DNA of 64,000 bases from UBA1479 sp040216635. Its GTDB lineage: Bacteria > Pseudomonadota > Alphaproteobacteria > Rhodospirillales > Casp-alpha2. Under the pieces are notes generated by a model that ran no database searches, was not told the origin of the DNA, and was given only the letters and a program-made list of their open reading frames with translations. Each line of letters starts with the position of its first letter. Within the stretch, counting starts at the first letter, position 1. Made by a program: the position numbers and the translations under genes. This document shows, one piece after another, positions 8,902 through 17,510 of the stretch. Location of the stretch: contig JAVJOU010000030.1 of assembly GCA_040216635.1 (NCBI GenBank), positions 138,159-202,158 of the forward strand, read 5' to 3'.

Positions 8902-10134
8902 ATGTTTCGTCAACCCGGACCCGTCTTGATCACCGTTCTCATGTGCCTCGCCCAGGTCGTGACCCTGGTCGACTTCTTCGTGTTCGCCACGCTGGTCAAA
9001 ACGTTCGAGGTCGAATGGCTGCTGACCAAGGCGGAACAAGGCTGGATTCTCGGCATCTATCAAGCGGGATACGTGCTGGCCGTGCCGGTCATCATGGCCC
9101 TGACGGACCGGGTCGATGCCCGGCGGCTGTACATGATGGGCTGCCTGGTGATCGCCCTGTCGGCGGCGGGGTTTGCGCTGTTCGCCGAAGGTTTCTGGTC
9201 GGCCCTGCTGTTTCGCAGCCTGTCCGGGTTCGGTTTCGCCGCGACCTATATGCCGGGGCTGCGCGTACTGGTCGACCGATTCCCGGGCGGCAACGAAAGC
9301 CGCGCCATCGCGTTCTATACCTCCAGCTGGTCGCTCGGCACGGCGGTCAGCTATCTTTTATCCGGGATCATCGGGGATGCCTTCGGCTGGCAGACGGCCT
9401 TTCTGACCGGCGCCGGGGGGGCGTTATTGGGCCTTGCCCTGATCGCGGTCTGCCTGGCCCCGGTCGCCCCGACCCCGCCGGCGGAGCCCACCCGCCTGCT
9501 GGATTTCCGCCCGGTGCTGCGCAACCGCCCGGTCATGGGCTACGTCATCGCCTATGCGACCCATACTTATGAACTTATCGCCTTCCGCGCCTGGCTGGTC
9601 GCGTTCCTGGCCTTTTCCCTGACTCAGCAGGCGGAGCCCATGGTCGGCTGGCTGGCCGAGCCGTCGCGCATCGCCATGTTCACGGCCATCGCCGCCATGG
9701 CATCGTCCATCGCCGGGAACGAACTGGCCCAACGCGTCGACCGGCCGAAATTCATCGCCTGGGTACAGGTCCTGACCGCCTGCCTAGCCTGCGTCATCGG
9801 ATTCCTGGGCGCCGGTCCGTACGAACTGGTCGTCGCCCTGGTTATTTTCTATGCCCTGATGGTACAGGCGGATTCGGCCTCGCTGACCGCCGGGATCGTC
9901 GGCGTGGCCGAGGACGGCCGCAGGGGTGCCACCCTTGCCGTCTACAATCTGGGGGCCTGGACCTGTGCCTTCGTCGGCCCCGTTCTGGTCGGCCTGGTGC
10001 TGAGCGGCATGGGCAAGGAAAGCGTGACCGGCTGGGGCCTGGCCTTCGCCGTCATGGGGGGCGTGACCTTCCTGGGTGCCGCCGCGATCCGCATCCTTTC
10101 CGCGGCACCCAAAGAAACATCTGCGAAACCCTAA
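8902..10134 (+). CDS. MFS transporter
   Basis: A 410-residue integral membrane protein with about twelve hydrophobic segments and a central cytoplasmic loop near residues 190-205 (LAPVAPTPPAEPTRLLDF), the usual layout of the major facilitator superfamily. The loop between helices 2 and 3 reads DRVDARRLYMMG, a relaxed form of the MFS motif A. Substrate is not predictable. It lies 51 bases after the EamA gene, so the pair may be co-transcribed, and it ends convergently with xerC only six bases away. The ATG start has no strong ribosome binding site. Confidence 0.85.
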   Translation: MFRQPGPVLITVLMCLAQVVTLVDFFVFATLVKTFEVEWLLTKAEQGWILGIYQAGYVLAVPVIMALTDRVDARRLYMMGCLVIALSAAGFALFAEGFWSALLFRSLSGFGFAATYMPGLRVLVDRFPGGNESRAIAFYTSSWSLGTAVSYLLSGIIGDAFGWQTAFLTGAGGALLGLALIAVCLAPVAPTPPAEPTRLLDFRPVLRNRPVMGYVIAYATHTYELIAFRAWLVAFLAFSLTQQAEPMVGWLAEPSRIAMFTAIAAMASSIAGNELAQRVDRPKFIAWVQVLTACLACVIGFLGAGPYELVVALVIFYALMVQADSASLTAGIVGVAEDGRRGATLAVYNLGAWTCAFVGPVLVGLVLSGMGKESVTGWGLAFAVMGGVTFLGAAAIRILSAAPKETSAKP

Positions 10135-10140
10135 AGGCGG

Positions 10141-11103
10141 TTACCGCTTCTGCCGGGCACGCGGATGGGCGTTTTCGTAAACGCTGGACAGCCGCGCCAT
10201 GTCCACATCCGTATACCGCTGGGTGGTCGACAGGGACGCATGACCCAACAGTTCCTGAATGGTCCGAAGGTCCCCGCCCCCGGCCAGAAGATGCGTCGCA
10301 TAGGAATGACGCAGGGCATGGGGTGTTGCCGTATCGGGCAGACCCAGCAGCCTGCGCAGATCGCGCACCCGGGCCTGGGCAACCCCGGCGGCGAGCCGCC
10401 CGCCGCGCGCCCCCAGAAACAGCGGCGTATCGCCGTCCCCTCCATAAGGGCATAGGTCCAGATACGCCCGGATGGCGTCGCGGACCACAGGCAGGACCGG
10501 CACCAACCGGTCCTTGCCGCCCTTGCCGCGCACCATCATGGCGTCGCCGCCGTTGCCGAACAGGCCCGGGGCTTGGTCCCGGTTAAGGCCCAAGGCCTCG
10601 CCGATGCGCAGCCCGCAGCCGTACAGCAAAATCAGCAGCGCTTTGTCGCGCTGGCCGATCCAATCGTCATCGGCCATTTCCGGGGCGGTCAAAATCAGAT
10701 CGAAGGCTTCTTCGATGCTCAACGCCTTGGGCACGGACTTGGGCACCCGGGGCGTGCGCAGGGCGCCGATGGCCGAATTGCGGGCGATGCCCTGCTTTTC
10801 AAGAAAGCGGAAAAACCCCCGCAGGCACGACAGAGCGCGGGCGATGGACGTCCGCGACAGCCCCCGCCGGTCAAGCTCCGCCAGCCAGGCGCGGAAATCC
10901 AGCGGCTTCAGGCCGTCGATATCGCCCAGATCGGGCGTGGTGCCCAAATGCGCATTCAGGAAGGCGACGAACCCGGCAAGGTCATGCCGGTAACCGTCGA
11001 GTGTGTGCTGGGAATAGCGCCGTTCATGGGCCAGCCAGTCATGCCACCGCTCTGCCGCGGCGGCCAGATCCGGGCCGCAGGTCAGGGCAGTTCCGAAGCT
11101 CAC
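10141..11103 (-). CDS. xerC: Tyrosine recombinase XerC
   Basis: Site-specific recombinase that, with XerD, resolves chromosome dimers at dif. The 320-residue protein has an N-terminal SAM-like core-binding domain (WHDWLAHERRYSQHTLDGYR) and a C-terminal catalytic domain with the expected residues: Arg in YGCGLRIGEALGL, Lys in RGKGGKDRLVPV, His-Arg in HALRHSYATH, His in LLGHASLSTT and the nucleophile Tyr in YTDVD. I start it at GTG 11103 because this overlaps the upstream DUF484 stop (ATGTGA) and has AGGAG eight bases before it; the frame stays open well upstream but that part lies over DUF484. The DUF484-xerC pairing is conserved in many proteobacteria. Confidence 0.95.
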   Translation of the reverse strand: MSFGTALTCGPDLAAAAERWHDWLAHERRYSQHTLDGYRHDLAGFVAFLNAHLGTTPDLGDIDGLKPLDFRAWLAELDRRGLSRTSIARALSCLRGFFRFLEKQGIARNSAIGALRTPRVPKSVPKALSIEEAFDLILTAPEMADDDWIGQRDKALLILLYGCGLRIGEALGLNRDQAPGLFGNGGDAMMVRGKGGKDRLVPVLPVVRDAIRAYLDLCPYGGDGDTPLFLGARGGRLAAGVAQARVRDLRRLLGLPDTATPHALRHSYATHLLAGGGDLRTIQELLGHASLSTTQRYTDVDMARLSSVYENAHPRARQKR

Positions 11104-11849
11104 ATTGACCGCTCCTGCAAACGGTCGATGCAGTTTTCCAGCACGCGGGCGAGGAACACCACCAGTTCCGTGCCCTGGCCCGGCTGGAAGAACGAATCGG
11201 ACCGCGACCCCAACGCCATCAGTCCCACGGGCGTTGCCCGGCTGGGCCGCAGGCGCGCCACGGCGGCCGATTGCACCAGGCCGGCCGCTTCGCCGAACAC
11301 GGAGCCGTCGTCGGCGATATCGCGGTACAACTTGGCCGCCCCGCCGGCACCCAACAGGGCATCGACCAGACCTGTCCCTAGATCGTTGATTTCGGGCGAG
11401 ACCAGCCAGCCGAGCGGATTGTCGCTCGGCTCGTAGCCGACGCTGACCACGTCGACGTCCAGCAATCGGGGCAGATCGTCGCTGATCACACGCACCAGCG
11501 CATCGAAATCGGCGGCCTCCATGATCGCCAGAACGGCGGCATGGGTGCGCTGTTGCACCGACATGTTGGAGCGGCTGGTTTCGATCACGTCGCGCACGCA
11601 TTCGCGCAATTCCTCGACCGCCTCTTTCTGCTGATGCAGCAGGGCCTGTTGGAAATCGACCACCTGCCCCCCGTCCCGCGGTCCTTCCTGCGCGAATCGG
11701 CCGGGCATGTTCATGAACGACAGCACTTCCAGGCGCTCGCGAAAGAAATCCGGATGGGCCACCAGATATTCGGCCACGTCGTCGTCTGAAAGGCGGGAAT
11801 CCGCCGTTTCCAGGGTGCTGACGGCGGGATCGTCCTTGCCTTGGGGCAT
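11100..11849 (-). CDS. DUF484 family protein (GAF-like), upstream of xerC
   Basis: A 249-residue cytoplasmic protein. The N-terminus DDDVAEYLVAHPDFFRERLEVL matches the signature of DUF484, followed by a helical, coiled-coil-like stretch (about residues 65-100, rich in Q, E and R) and a GAF-like domain (about 105-245). Its molecular role is unknown. In proteobacteria this family is commonly encoded just before xerC, as here, where the stop overlaps the xerC start by four bases, implying translational coupling. The ATG at 11849 lies about 130 bases from the divergent priA start. Confidence 0.88.
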   Translation of the reverse strand: MPQGKDDPAVSTLETADSRLSDDDVAEYLVAHPDFFRERLEVLSFMNMPGRFAQEGPRDGGQVVDFQQALLHQQKEAVEELRECVRDVIETSRSNMSVQQRTHAAVLAIMEAADFDALVRVISDDLPRLLDVDVVSVGYEPSDNPLGWLVSPEINDLGTGLVDALLGAGGAAKLYRDIADDGSVFGEAAGLVQSAAVARLRPSRATPVGLMALGSRSDSFFQPGQGTELVVFLARVLENCIDRLQERSM

Positions 11850-11976
11850 CCTGTGGATCCTTTCCTGTTCACGCGCGGTGAAGGCGCGCGCCTTTGTCCC
11901 CTATTATAATGCCAAGCTCCCCAGCCCCCTAGGGTCGCCCCCAAGGAACGTCACAAGGAACGCCGGAACCGCCGAC

Positions 11977-14205
11977 ATGACAGACGCCCCCGACACCGAC
12001 GACGGAAAGGGTGTTCCCAAGCCGGACAGAAAATCCTTTCCGGCGGGAGCCCGCGTCGCCGTGCGTCTGCCCCTGCCGCTGGCCGATGCCTATGACTACC
12101 GCGTGCCGCCGGGTGAAAGCCTGGCGCCGGGCGATTTCGTGCGCGTCCCCCTGGGCCCCCGCAAGATGACAGGCGTGGTCTGGGGGCCGGGCGGCGGCGA
12201 TGTGCCCGACCACAAGATGAAAGAGATCATCGCGCGCCTGGACGCCCTGCCCATGACGCCCGAGGCCATGGCCTTCGTCGACTGGGTCGCCGATTACACC
12301 ATCCATTCGCCGGGGGCGGTCTTGCGCATGGCGCTGAGCGTGCCCGACGCGCTTGATCCGCCAAAATCGCTGACCGCCTACCGTGCCGCCGTCCCCCGGC
12401 CCGACATCAAGATCACGCCGGCACGGGAAAAGGTTCTGGCTGCCGCATCGGAAGGCCCGCCCCGTCAGGCATCGGACCTGGCCCGCGCCGCGGGCGTGAC
12501 ACCCGGCGTGATTTCCGGTCTGGCCAAGACCGGGGCTTTGGAAGCCTGCGACCTGCCGGCCTTCCCCCCGCCCCCGCCGCCCGACCTGTCCCGGCCCGGC
12601 CCGGACCTTTCACCAGAACAGGCCCGATCGGCCGATGCCCTGAGCAAAGTCGTATCCGAAGGCTTTTCCGTCCAGGTGTTGGAAGGGGTGCCCGGTTCCG
12701 GCAAGACCGAGGTTTATCTGCAGGCCGTGGCCGAATCCGTCGCCAAAGGCCGCCAGGTTCTGGTGCTGTTGCCGGAAATCGCCCTGTCGGCGCAATGGCT
12801 GGAACGCTACCGCGCGCGATTCGGGGCCGAGCCCGCCCTTTGGCATTCCGAGGTTACCCAGGCCCAGCGCCGGGAAACCTGGCGCCATGTGGCCGAAGGC
12901 AAGGCGGACGTGGTGGTCGGTGCGCGATCGGCCCTGTTTCTGCCGTTCCGGGACTTAGGGTTGATCATCATCGACGAGGAACACGACGGGTCCTTCAAGC
13001 AGGAAGAAGGCGTGGTCTACAACGCCCGCGACATGGCCGTTGTGCGCGCGCAGCTGGGCAAAATTCCGGTCGTGCTGGTGTCGGCCACGCCGTCCCTGGA
13101 AACCCAGGCCAACGTGGACCGGGGCCGCTACGCCCATCTGCATCTGCCGGCCCGCCACGGGGGCGCGGACCTGCCCGACGTGGAACTGGTCAACATGACC
13201 AAGACACCCCCGCAGCGGGGGCAATGGCTGTCGCCGGCCCTGCGCGAAGCGGTCACCAAGACCCTGGAACGGGGCGAGCAGGCCCTGCTGTTCCTCAACC
13301 GCCGGGGATACGCGCCCCTGACCCTGTGCCGCACCTGCGGCCACCGCCTGCAATGCCCGCAATGCACCGCCTGGCTGGTCGAACACCGCCTGCTGAAACG
13401 CCTGCAATGCCACCACTGCGGCTACCAGATGGCTCCGCCCCCGGCCTGCCCCGAATGCGGGACCGAGGACAGCATGGTTCCCTGCGGTCCCGGCGTCGAG
13501 CGTCTGGCCGAGGAAGTGGCCGCCCTTTACCCCGACGCGCGCGTCGCCATGGCGACGTCGGACAACCTGTTCAACCAGCGCACGGCCCGCGAATTCGTCC
13601 AGCGCATCGAAGATCACGAGGTCGATCTGATCATCGGCACCCAGATCGTCGCCAAGGGCTATCATTTTCCCCTGCTGACCCTGGTCGGCGTGGTCGATGC
13701 GGATTTGGGCCTATCCGGCGGCGATCTGCGCGCGGCGGAACGCACCTATCAACTGCTCTATCAGGTCGCGGGCCGGGCCGGGCGGGCCGAACACCCGGGG
13801 CGGGTGCTGATCCAGACCTTCATGCCCGAACACCCGGTAATGGCGGCGATCCAGGCAGGCGACCGGGACGCCTTCCTGGTCGCCGAAGCCCAGGGCCGCG
13901 AAGACGCCCGCATGCCGCCCTACGGCCGGCTGGTCGGCCTGATCGTGTCCGGGACGGACGAAAGCGCCGTTGACGCCGGAGCCCGCGCCTTGGGCCGCAC
14001 GGCGCCGCAGGGTGCGGATATTCAGGTTTTGGGCCCGGCCCCCGCCCCCCTGGCCATGATCCGCGGGCGGCACCGCCGCAGGCTTCTTTTGAAGGCCGGA
14101 CGGGGGACCGCCGTGCAGCCGATCATCCGCACCTGGATCCAGCGCGCGCAGATCCCCAAGAAGGTCCGCGTGCAGGTCGACGTGGATCCATATTCGTTCA
14201 TGTAA
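11977..14205 (+). CDS. priA: Primosomal protein N' (replication restart helicase)
   Basis: 3'-to-5' DNA helicase that reloads the replisome at stalled or collapsed forks. The 742-residue protein has an N-terminal 3'-DNA-binding domain (VAVRLPLPLADAYDYRVP), Walker A in EGVPGSGKTEVYLQ, a DEEH box in IIIDEEHDGSFKQEEG, and the paired zinc cysteines inserted in helicase lobe 2 (CRTCGHRLQCPQC, CHHCGY, CPECG). It continues through the conserved GTQIVAKGYHFP and GRAGRAEHPGRVLIQT. I use ATG 11977; the frame is open upstream to 11707 but that portion is antisense to DUF484. An AAGGAA lies about 20 bases before the ATG. Confidence 0.96.
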   Translation: MTDAPDTDDGKGVPKPDRKSFPAGARVAVRLPLPLADAYDYRVPPGESLAPGDFVRVPLGPRKMTGVVWGPGGGDVPDHKMKEIIARLDALPMTPEAMAFVDWVADYTIHSPGAVLRMALSVPDALDPPKSLTAYRAAVPRPDIKITPAREKVLAAASEGPPRQASDLARAAGVTPGVISGLAKTGALEACDLPAFPPPPPPDLSRPGPDLSPEQARSADALSKVVSEGFSVQVLEGVPGSGKTEVYLQAVAESVAKGRQVLVLLPEIALSAQWLERYRARFGAEPALWHSEVTQAQRRETWRHVAEGKADVVVGARSALFLPFRDLGLIIIDEEHDGSFKQEEGVVYNARDMAVVRAQLGKIPVVLVSATPSLETQANVDRGRYAHLHLPARHGGADLPDVELVNMTKTPPQRGQWLSPALREAVTKTLERGEQALLFLNRRGYAPLTLCRTCGHRLQCPQCTAWLVEHRLLKRLQCHHCGYQMAPPPACPECGTEDSMVPCGPGVERLAEEVAALYPDARVAMATSDNLFNQRTAREFVQRIEDHEVDLIIGTQIVAKGYHFPLLTLVGVVDADLGLSGGDLRAAERTYQLLYQVAGRAGRAEHPGRVLIQTFMPEHPVMAAIQAGDRDAFLVAEAQGREDARMPPYGRLVGLIVSGTDESAVDAGARALGRTAPQGADIQVLGPAPAPLAMIRGRHRRRLLLKAGRGTAVQPIIRTWIQRAQIPKKVRVQVDVDPYSFM

Positions 14206-14435
14206 ACGGCCCTGAAAAAGCGCCCGAAACGGGCCCAAAAACAGGTAATTTGCGGGCCGGGAAAAAACCCCGCCGACTCTGGTTGCATGTGCGAAACCTC
14301 TGTGGTAGGACTGGCCGCGCTTTTCAGGCGGGGTCCGCCGGAATTGGCGGGATTTCGCCTATTTTTTGGGCGTTTGAACTGACCGAAACCGGCCTTCCAC
14401 GGGTCCGTAAAAAACTTAATCAAGGGGTTTCCCAG
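14206..14435 (+). other. Intergenic region upstream of the atp operon
   Basis: 230 bases between priA and atpH, both on the plus strand. A GCCCG-AAA-CGGGC hairpin lies at about 14222-14234 without a T-run on the plus strand. No protein-coding signal is convincing here; the open frame that continues atpH upstream to 14250 lacks homology-like composition. This is where the promoter of the ATP synthase operon is expected. Confidence 0.5.
14283..14311 (+). promoter_or_regulatory. Candidate promoter of the atp operon
   Basis: TTGCAT at 14283-14288 is separated by 17 bases from TAGGAC at 14306-14311. The -35 is good for an alphaproteobacterial housekeeping promoter and the spacing is optimal; the -10 is poor. 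It would leave a leader of about 115 bases before atpH. Read from sequence only. Confidence 0.3.
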
Positions 14436-14987
14436 GTGTCATCGGATATCGCAGGCGCTTCCGGCCTTGCAGGCCGCTATGCGACCGCCCTATACGAATT
14501 GGCCGAGGCCGATAATAAATTGGATGAGGTCGCTGGCGATCTCACCACGATCCGCAACATGGTCGACGAAAGTGCCGACCTGGCGCGTCTGATCCGCTCA
14601 CCCGTGATCGCCCGCAACGATCAGGTTGCCGCCATGGATGCGATCCTGACGGAAGCGGGTGTTTCCGAACTCACGAAACGCTTTATCGGTGTCGTCGCGC
14701 AGAACCGCCGTTTGTTCGCGCTGACCACCATGATCAAGCAATTCCAGGCAATCTTGGCCCAGCGCCGGGGTGAACTGACCGCCGAGGTCACGTCCGCCCA
14801 GGTCCTGAGCGACAAGCAGCGTCAAGCGATCGAGGATGGACTGAAAAAGGCCATGGGCACGAAAGTTGCCGTGGACGCCCAGGTAGACGAAGGCCTGTTG
14901 GGCGGACTTGTGGTCAAAATCGGCTCACGCATGATCGATTCCTCGATCAAAACGAAACTTCAGCAACTTCGCCTAAGCATGCGATAG
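14436..14987 (+). CDS. atpH: ATP synthase F1 subunit delta
   Basis: Delta subunit of F1Fo ATP synthase, which links the F1 head to the peripheral stalk. The 183-residue form begins with GASGLAGRYATALYELAE, the typical N-terminal helical domain, and ends with the family pattern GLLGGLVVKIGSRMIDSSI. I use GTG 14436, which gives the usual length; upstream in-frame codons to 14250 add non-conserved sequence. It opens the atpHAGDC operon, 14 bases before atpA. As in most alphaproteobacteria, the Fo genes (a, c, b, b') are not adjacent. Confidence 0.95.
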   Translation: MSSDIAGASGLAGRYATALYELAEADNKLDEVAGDLTTIRNMVDESADLARLIRSPVIARNDQVAAMDAILTEAGVSELTKRFIGVVAQNRRLFALTTMIKQFQAILAQRRGELTAEVTSAQVLSDKQRQAIEDGLKKAMGTKVAVDAQVDEGLLGGLVVKIGSRMIDSSIKTKLQQLRLSMR

Positions 14988-15001
14988 AGGGGATCCCGAC
15001 C

Positions 15002-16537
15002 ATGGAAATCCGCGCCGCGGAAATCTCCGCCATTCTTAAGAAACAAATCGCCGATTTCGGCTCCGAAGCCGAAGTCGCCGAAGTCGGCCAGGTACTGTCC
15101 GTTGGTGACGGTATCGCCCGCGTTTACGGCCTTGACCAGGTGCAAGCCGGGGAAATGGTTGAATTCCCGGGCGGCATCAAGGGCATGGCACTCAACCTGG
15201 AAACCGACAACGTCGGTATCGTTATTTTCGGTGACGACCGCGACATTAAAGAAGGCGACACCGTCAAGCGGACGGGCGACATCGTCGACGTTCCGGTCGG
15301 CAAGGAGCTTCTCGGCCGCGTCGTTGACGGCCTGGGCAACCCGATCGACGGCAAGGGTGAATTGAAAACCACCGAGCGCCGCCTGGTCGAAGTGAAGGCC
15401 CCCGGCATCATCCCGCGTAAATCCGTGCACGAGCCGGTGCAGACGGGCCTGAAGGCGATCGACAGCCTGATCCCCGTCGGACGCGGCCAGCGCGAACTGA
15501 TCATCGGTGACCGTCAGACCGGCAAGACCGCTGTCATCATCGACACGATCTTGAACCAGAAAACGGTCAACGAGAACGCTAAGGACGAATCTGAAAAGCT
15601 GTACTGCGTGTACGTCGCCATCGGCCAGAAGCGGTCCACCGTGGCCCAGTTGGTCAAGACGCTCGAAGACTACGACGCCATGAAGTATTCCATCATCGTC
15701 GCCGCCACGGCTTCCGAGCCGGCGCCGATGCAGTTCCTGGCACCCTACACGGGCTGCACCATGGGCGAATACTTCCGCGACAACGGCATGCATGCCGTCA
15801 TCTTCTATGACGATCTGTCCAAGCAGGCCGTCGCCTATCGTCAGATGTCCCTGCTGCTTCGCCGTCCGCCGGGACGTGAAGCCTATCCGGGTGACGTGTT
15901 CTATCTGCACTCTCGCCTGCTGGAACGTGCGGCCAAGTTGAATGACAGCGAAGGTGCCGGTTCCCTGACCGCTCTTCCGGTCATCGAAACCCAGGCCGGT
16001 GACGTGTCCGCCTATATTCCGACCAACGTGATTTCCATCACCGACGGTCAGATCTTCCTGGAAACGGAACTGTTCTATAGGGGCATCCGCCCGGCCGTGA
16101 ACGTCGGCCTGTCGGTGTCGCGCGTCGGTTCCGCTGCCCAGACCAAGGCCATGAAGCAGGTTGCCGGCTCGATCAAGCTGGAACTGGCTCAGTACCGTGA
16201 AATGGCGGCCTTCGCCCAGTTCGCATCCGACCTTGACCCCGCCACCCAGCGTCTGCTGGCGCGCGGCGAGCGTCTGACCGAACTGTTGAAGCAGCCCCAG
16301 TATTCGCCGCTGACCGTGGCCGAACAGGTGGTCGTGATCTTCGCCGGCACCAAGGGTTTTGCCGACGGCATCAAGGTCGCCGACATCACGGCTTATGAAA
16401 CCCGTCTGTTGGACGCAATCCGCGACAAAGGTGCCGACATTTTGGCCACCATTGCCGAGGAAAAAGCGCTCAGCGACGACACCAGCGAGAAGCTGTCCAA
16501 GTTCCTCGACGATTTCACCAAGTCCTTCGCGGCCTAA
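15002..16537 (+). CDS. atpA: ATP synthase F1 subunit alpha
   Basis: Regulatory, non-catalytic nucleotide-binding subunit of the F1 hexamer. 511 residues. The N-terminal beta-barrel has VGDGIARVYGLDQVQAGE, the P-loop is GDRQTGKTAVIID near residues 170-180, and the ATP synthase alpha/beta signature region reads PAVNVGLSVSRVGSAAQ. The ATG follows an AGGGGA element and is 14 bases after atpH. Codon use is smooth and the lengths are exactly those of the family, so identification is secure. Confidence 0.98.
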   Translation: MEIRAAEISAILKKQIADFGSEAEVAEVGQVLSVGDGIARVYGLDQVQAGEMVEFPGGIKGMALNLETDNVGIVIFGDDRDIKEGDTVKRTGDIVDVPVGKELLGRVVDGLGNPIDGKGELKTTERRLVEVKAPGIIPRKSVHEPVQTGLKAIDSLIPVGRGQRELIIGDRQTGKTAVIIDTILNQKTVNENAKDESEKLYCVYVAIGQKRSTVAQLVKTLEDYDAMKYSIIVAATASEPAPMQFLAPYTGCTMGEYFRDNGMHAVIFYDDLSKQAVAYRQMSLLLRRPPGREAYPGDVFYLHSRLLERAAKLNDSEGAGSLTALPVIETQAGDVSAYIPTNVISITDGQIFLETELFYRGIRPAVNVGLSVSRVGSAAQTKAMKQVAGSIKLELAQYREMAAFAQFASDLDPATQRLLARGERLTELLKQPQYSPLTVAEQVVVIFAGTKGFADGIKVADITAYETRLLDAIRDKGADILATIAEEKALSDDTSEKLSKFLDDFTKSFAA

Positions 16538-16590
16538 GCGTCGGGAACGGTCACAAGCCAACCTGACGGACGAACGAGGAAAGCGCTTTC

Positions 16591-17481
16591 ATGCCTTCAC
16601 TCAAGGATCTGAAAATCCGGATCAACAGCGTCAAATCGACGCAAAAGATCACTTCGGCCATGAAGATGGTGGCCGCGGCCAAACTGCGTCGCGCCCAGGA
16701 AGGTGCCGAGGCCGCCCGCCCCTATGCCGTACGCATGGAGGGCATGGTGGCCGCCATCGGTGCCTCGATCGGGGATCCCGAGGGAGCACCCCGGATGCTC
16801 TCCGGAACCGGTGCCGATGACACCCACCTGCTTGTCGCCTGCACGGCCGACCGCGGCCTTTGCGGCGGCTTCAACGGCTCCATCGTGCGGGAAACCCGCG
16901 CGACGGCCCGCCGCCTGAAAGCAGACGGCAAGACGGTGAAAATTCTGTGCGTCGGCAAGAAGGCACGTGACCTTCTGCGCCGCGATTTCGCCAAGGACAT
17001 CGTCGATACGGTCGAAGGCATCGGTAAACGTGGGGTTCAATTCCACGAAGCCGACGGCGTCGCCGACAAGATCACGGAAATGTTCGAAGCCGGCGAATTC
17101 GACGTCTGCACGGTCATCTTCAACCGTTTCCAGTCGGCCATGACCCAGATCATCACCAAACAACAGGTCATTCCGTTCCAGCCGACCACGGTGGAAGCGG
17201 ACGAGGAAAAATCCTCCGGCCCGTCTGCGGTCTATCTGTACGAGCCGGACGAGGAAGAGATTCTCGCCGACCTGTTGCCGCGCAATCTGGCGGTGCAGGT
17301 GTTCCAGGCCTTGCTGGAAAGCTCGGCTTCGGAGCACGGAGCGCGTATGACCGCCATGGATTCCGCCACGCGCAACGCCGGCGAAATGATCGACAACCTG
17401 ACGCTGACCTACAACCGCACGCGTCAGGCCTTCATCACCAAAGAACTTATCGAAATTATCTCGGGCGCCGAGGCGCTTTAG
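16591..17481 (+). CDS. atpG: ATP synthase F1 subunit gamma
   Basis: Central rotor stalk of the F1 motor. 296 residues. The N-terminal coiled-coil begins PSLKDLKIRINSVKSTQKIT, followed by the conserved MKMVAAAKLRRAQE, the Rossmann-like middle (DRGLCGGFNGSIVRE), and the C-terminal helix with the gamma signature around MTAMDSATRNAGEMI and ITKELIEIISGAEAL. It sits 53 bases after atpA and 29 bases before atpD. There is nothing unusual in its length or composition. Confidence 0.98.
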   Translation: MPSLKDLKIRINSVKSTQKITSAMKMVAAAKLRRAQEGAEAARPYAVRMEGMVAAIGASIGDPEGAPRMLSGTGADDTHLLVACTADRGLCGGFNGSIVRETRATARRLKADGKTVKILCVGKKARDLLRRDFAKDIVDTVEGIGKRGVQFHEADGVADKITEMFEAGEFDVCTVIFNRFQSAMTQIITKQQVIPFQPTTVEADEEKSSGPSAVYLYEPDEEEILADLLPRNLAVQVFQALLESSASEHGARMTAMDSATRNAGEMIDNLTLTYNRTRQAFITKELIEIISGAEAL

Positions 17482-17510
17482 AAGTCCGTTTGAACGGGAG
17501 CTAAAAAACT

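Noticed and set aside
11104..11601. Extension of xerC far upstream in the same frame
   Set aside because: This part lies in an alternative frame of DUF484; the GTG at 11103 has a good ribosome binding site and gives a normal XerC length.
14222..14234. Terminator after priA
   Set aside because: The hairpin is followed by A residues on the plus strand; a T-run exists only on the minus strand, where no gene ends.
14960..16561. Minus-strand open frame of over 500 codons opposite atpA
   Set aside because: Antisense shadow of a highly conserved gene, with unnatural composition and no start signal.
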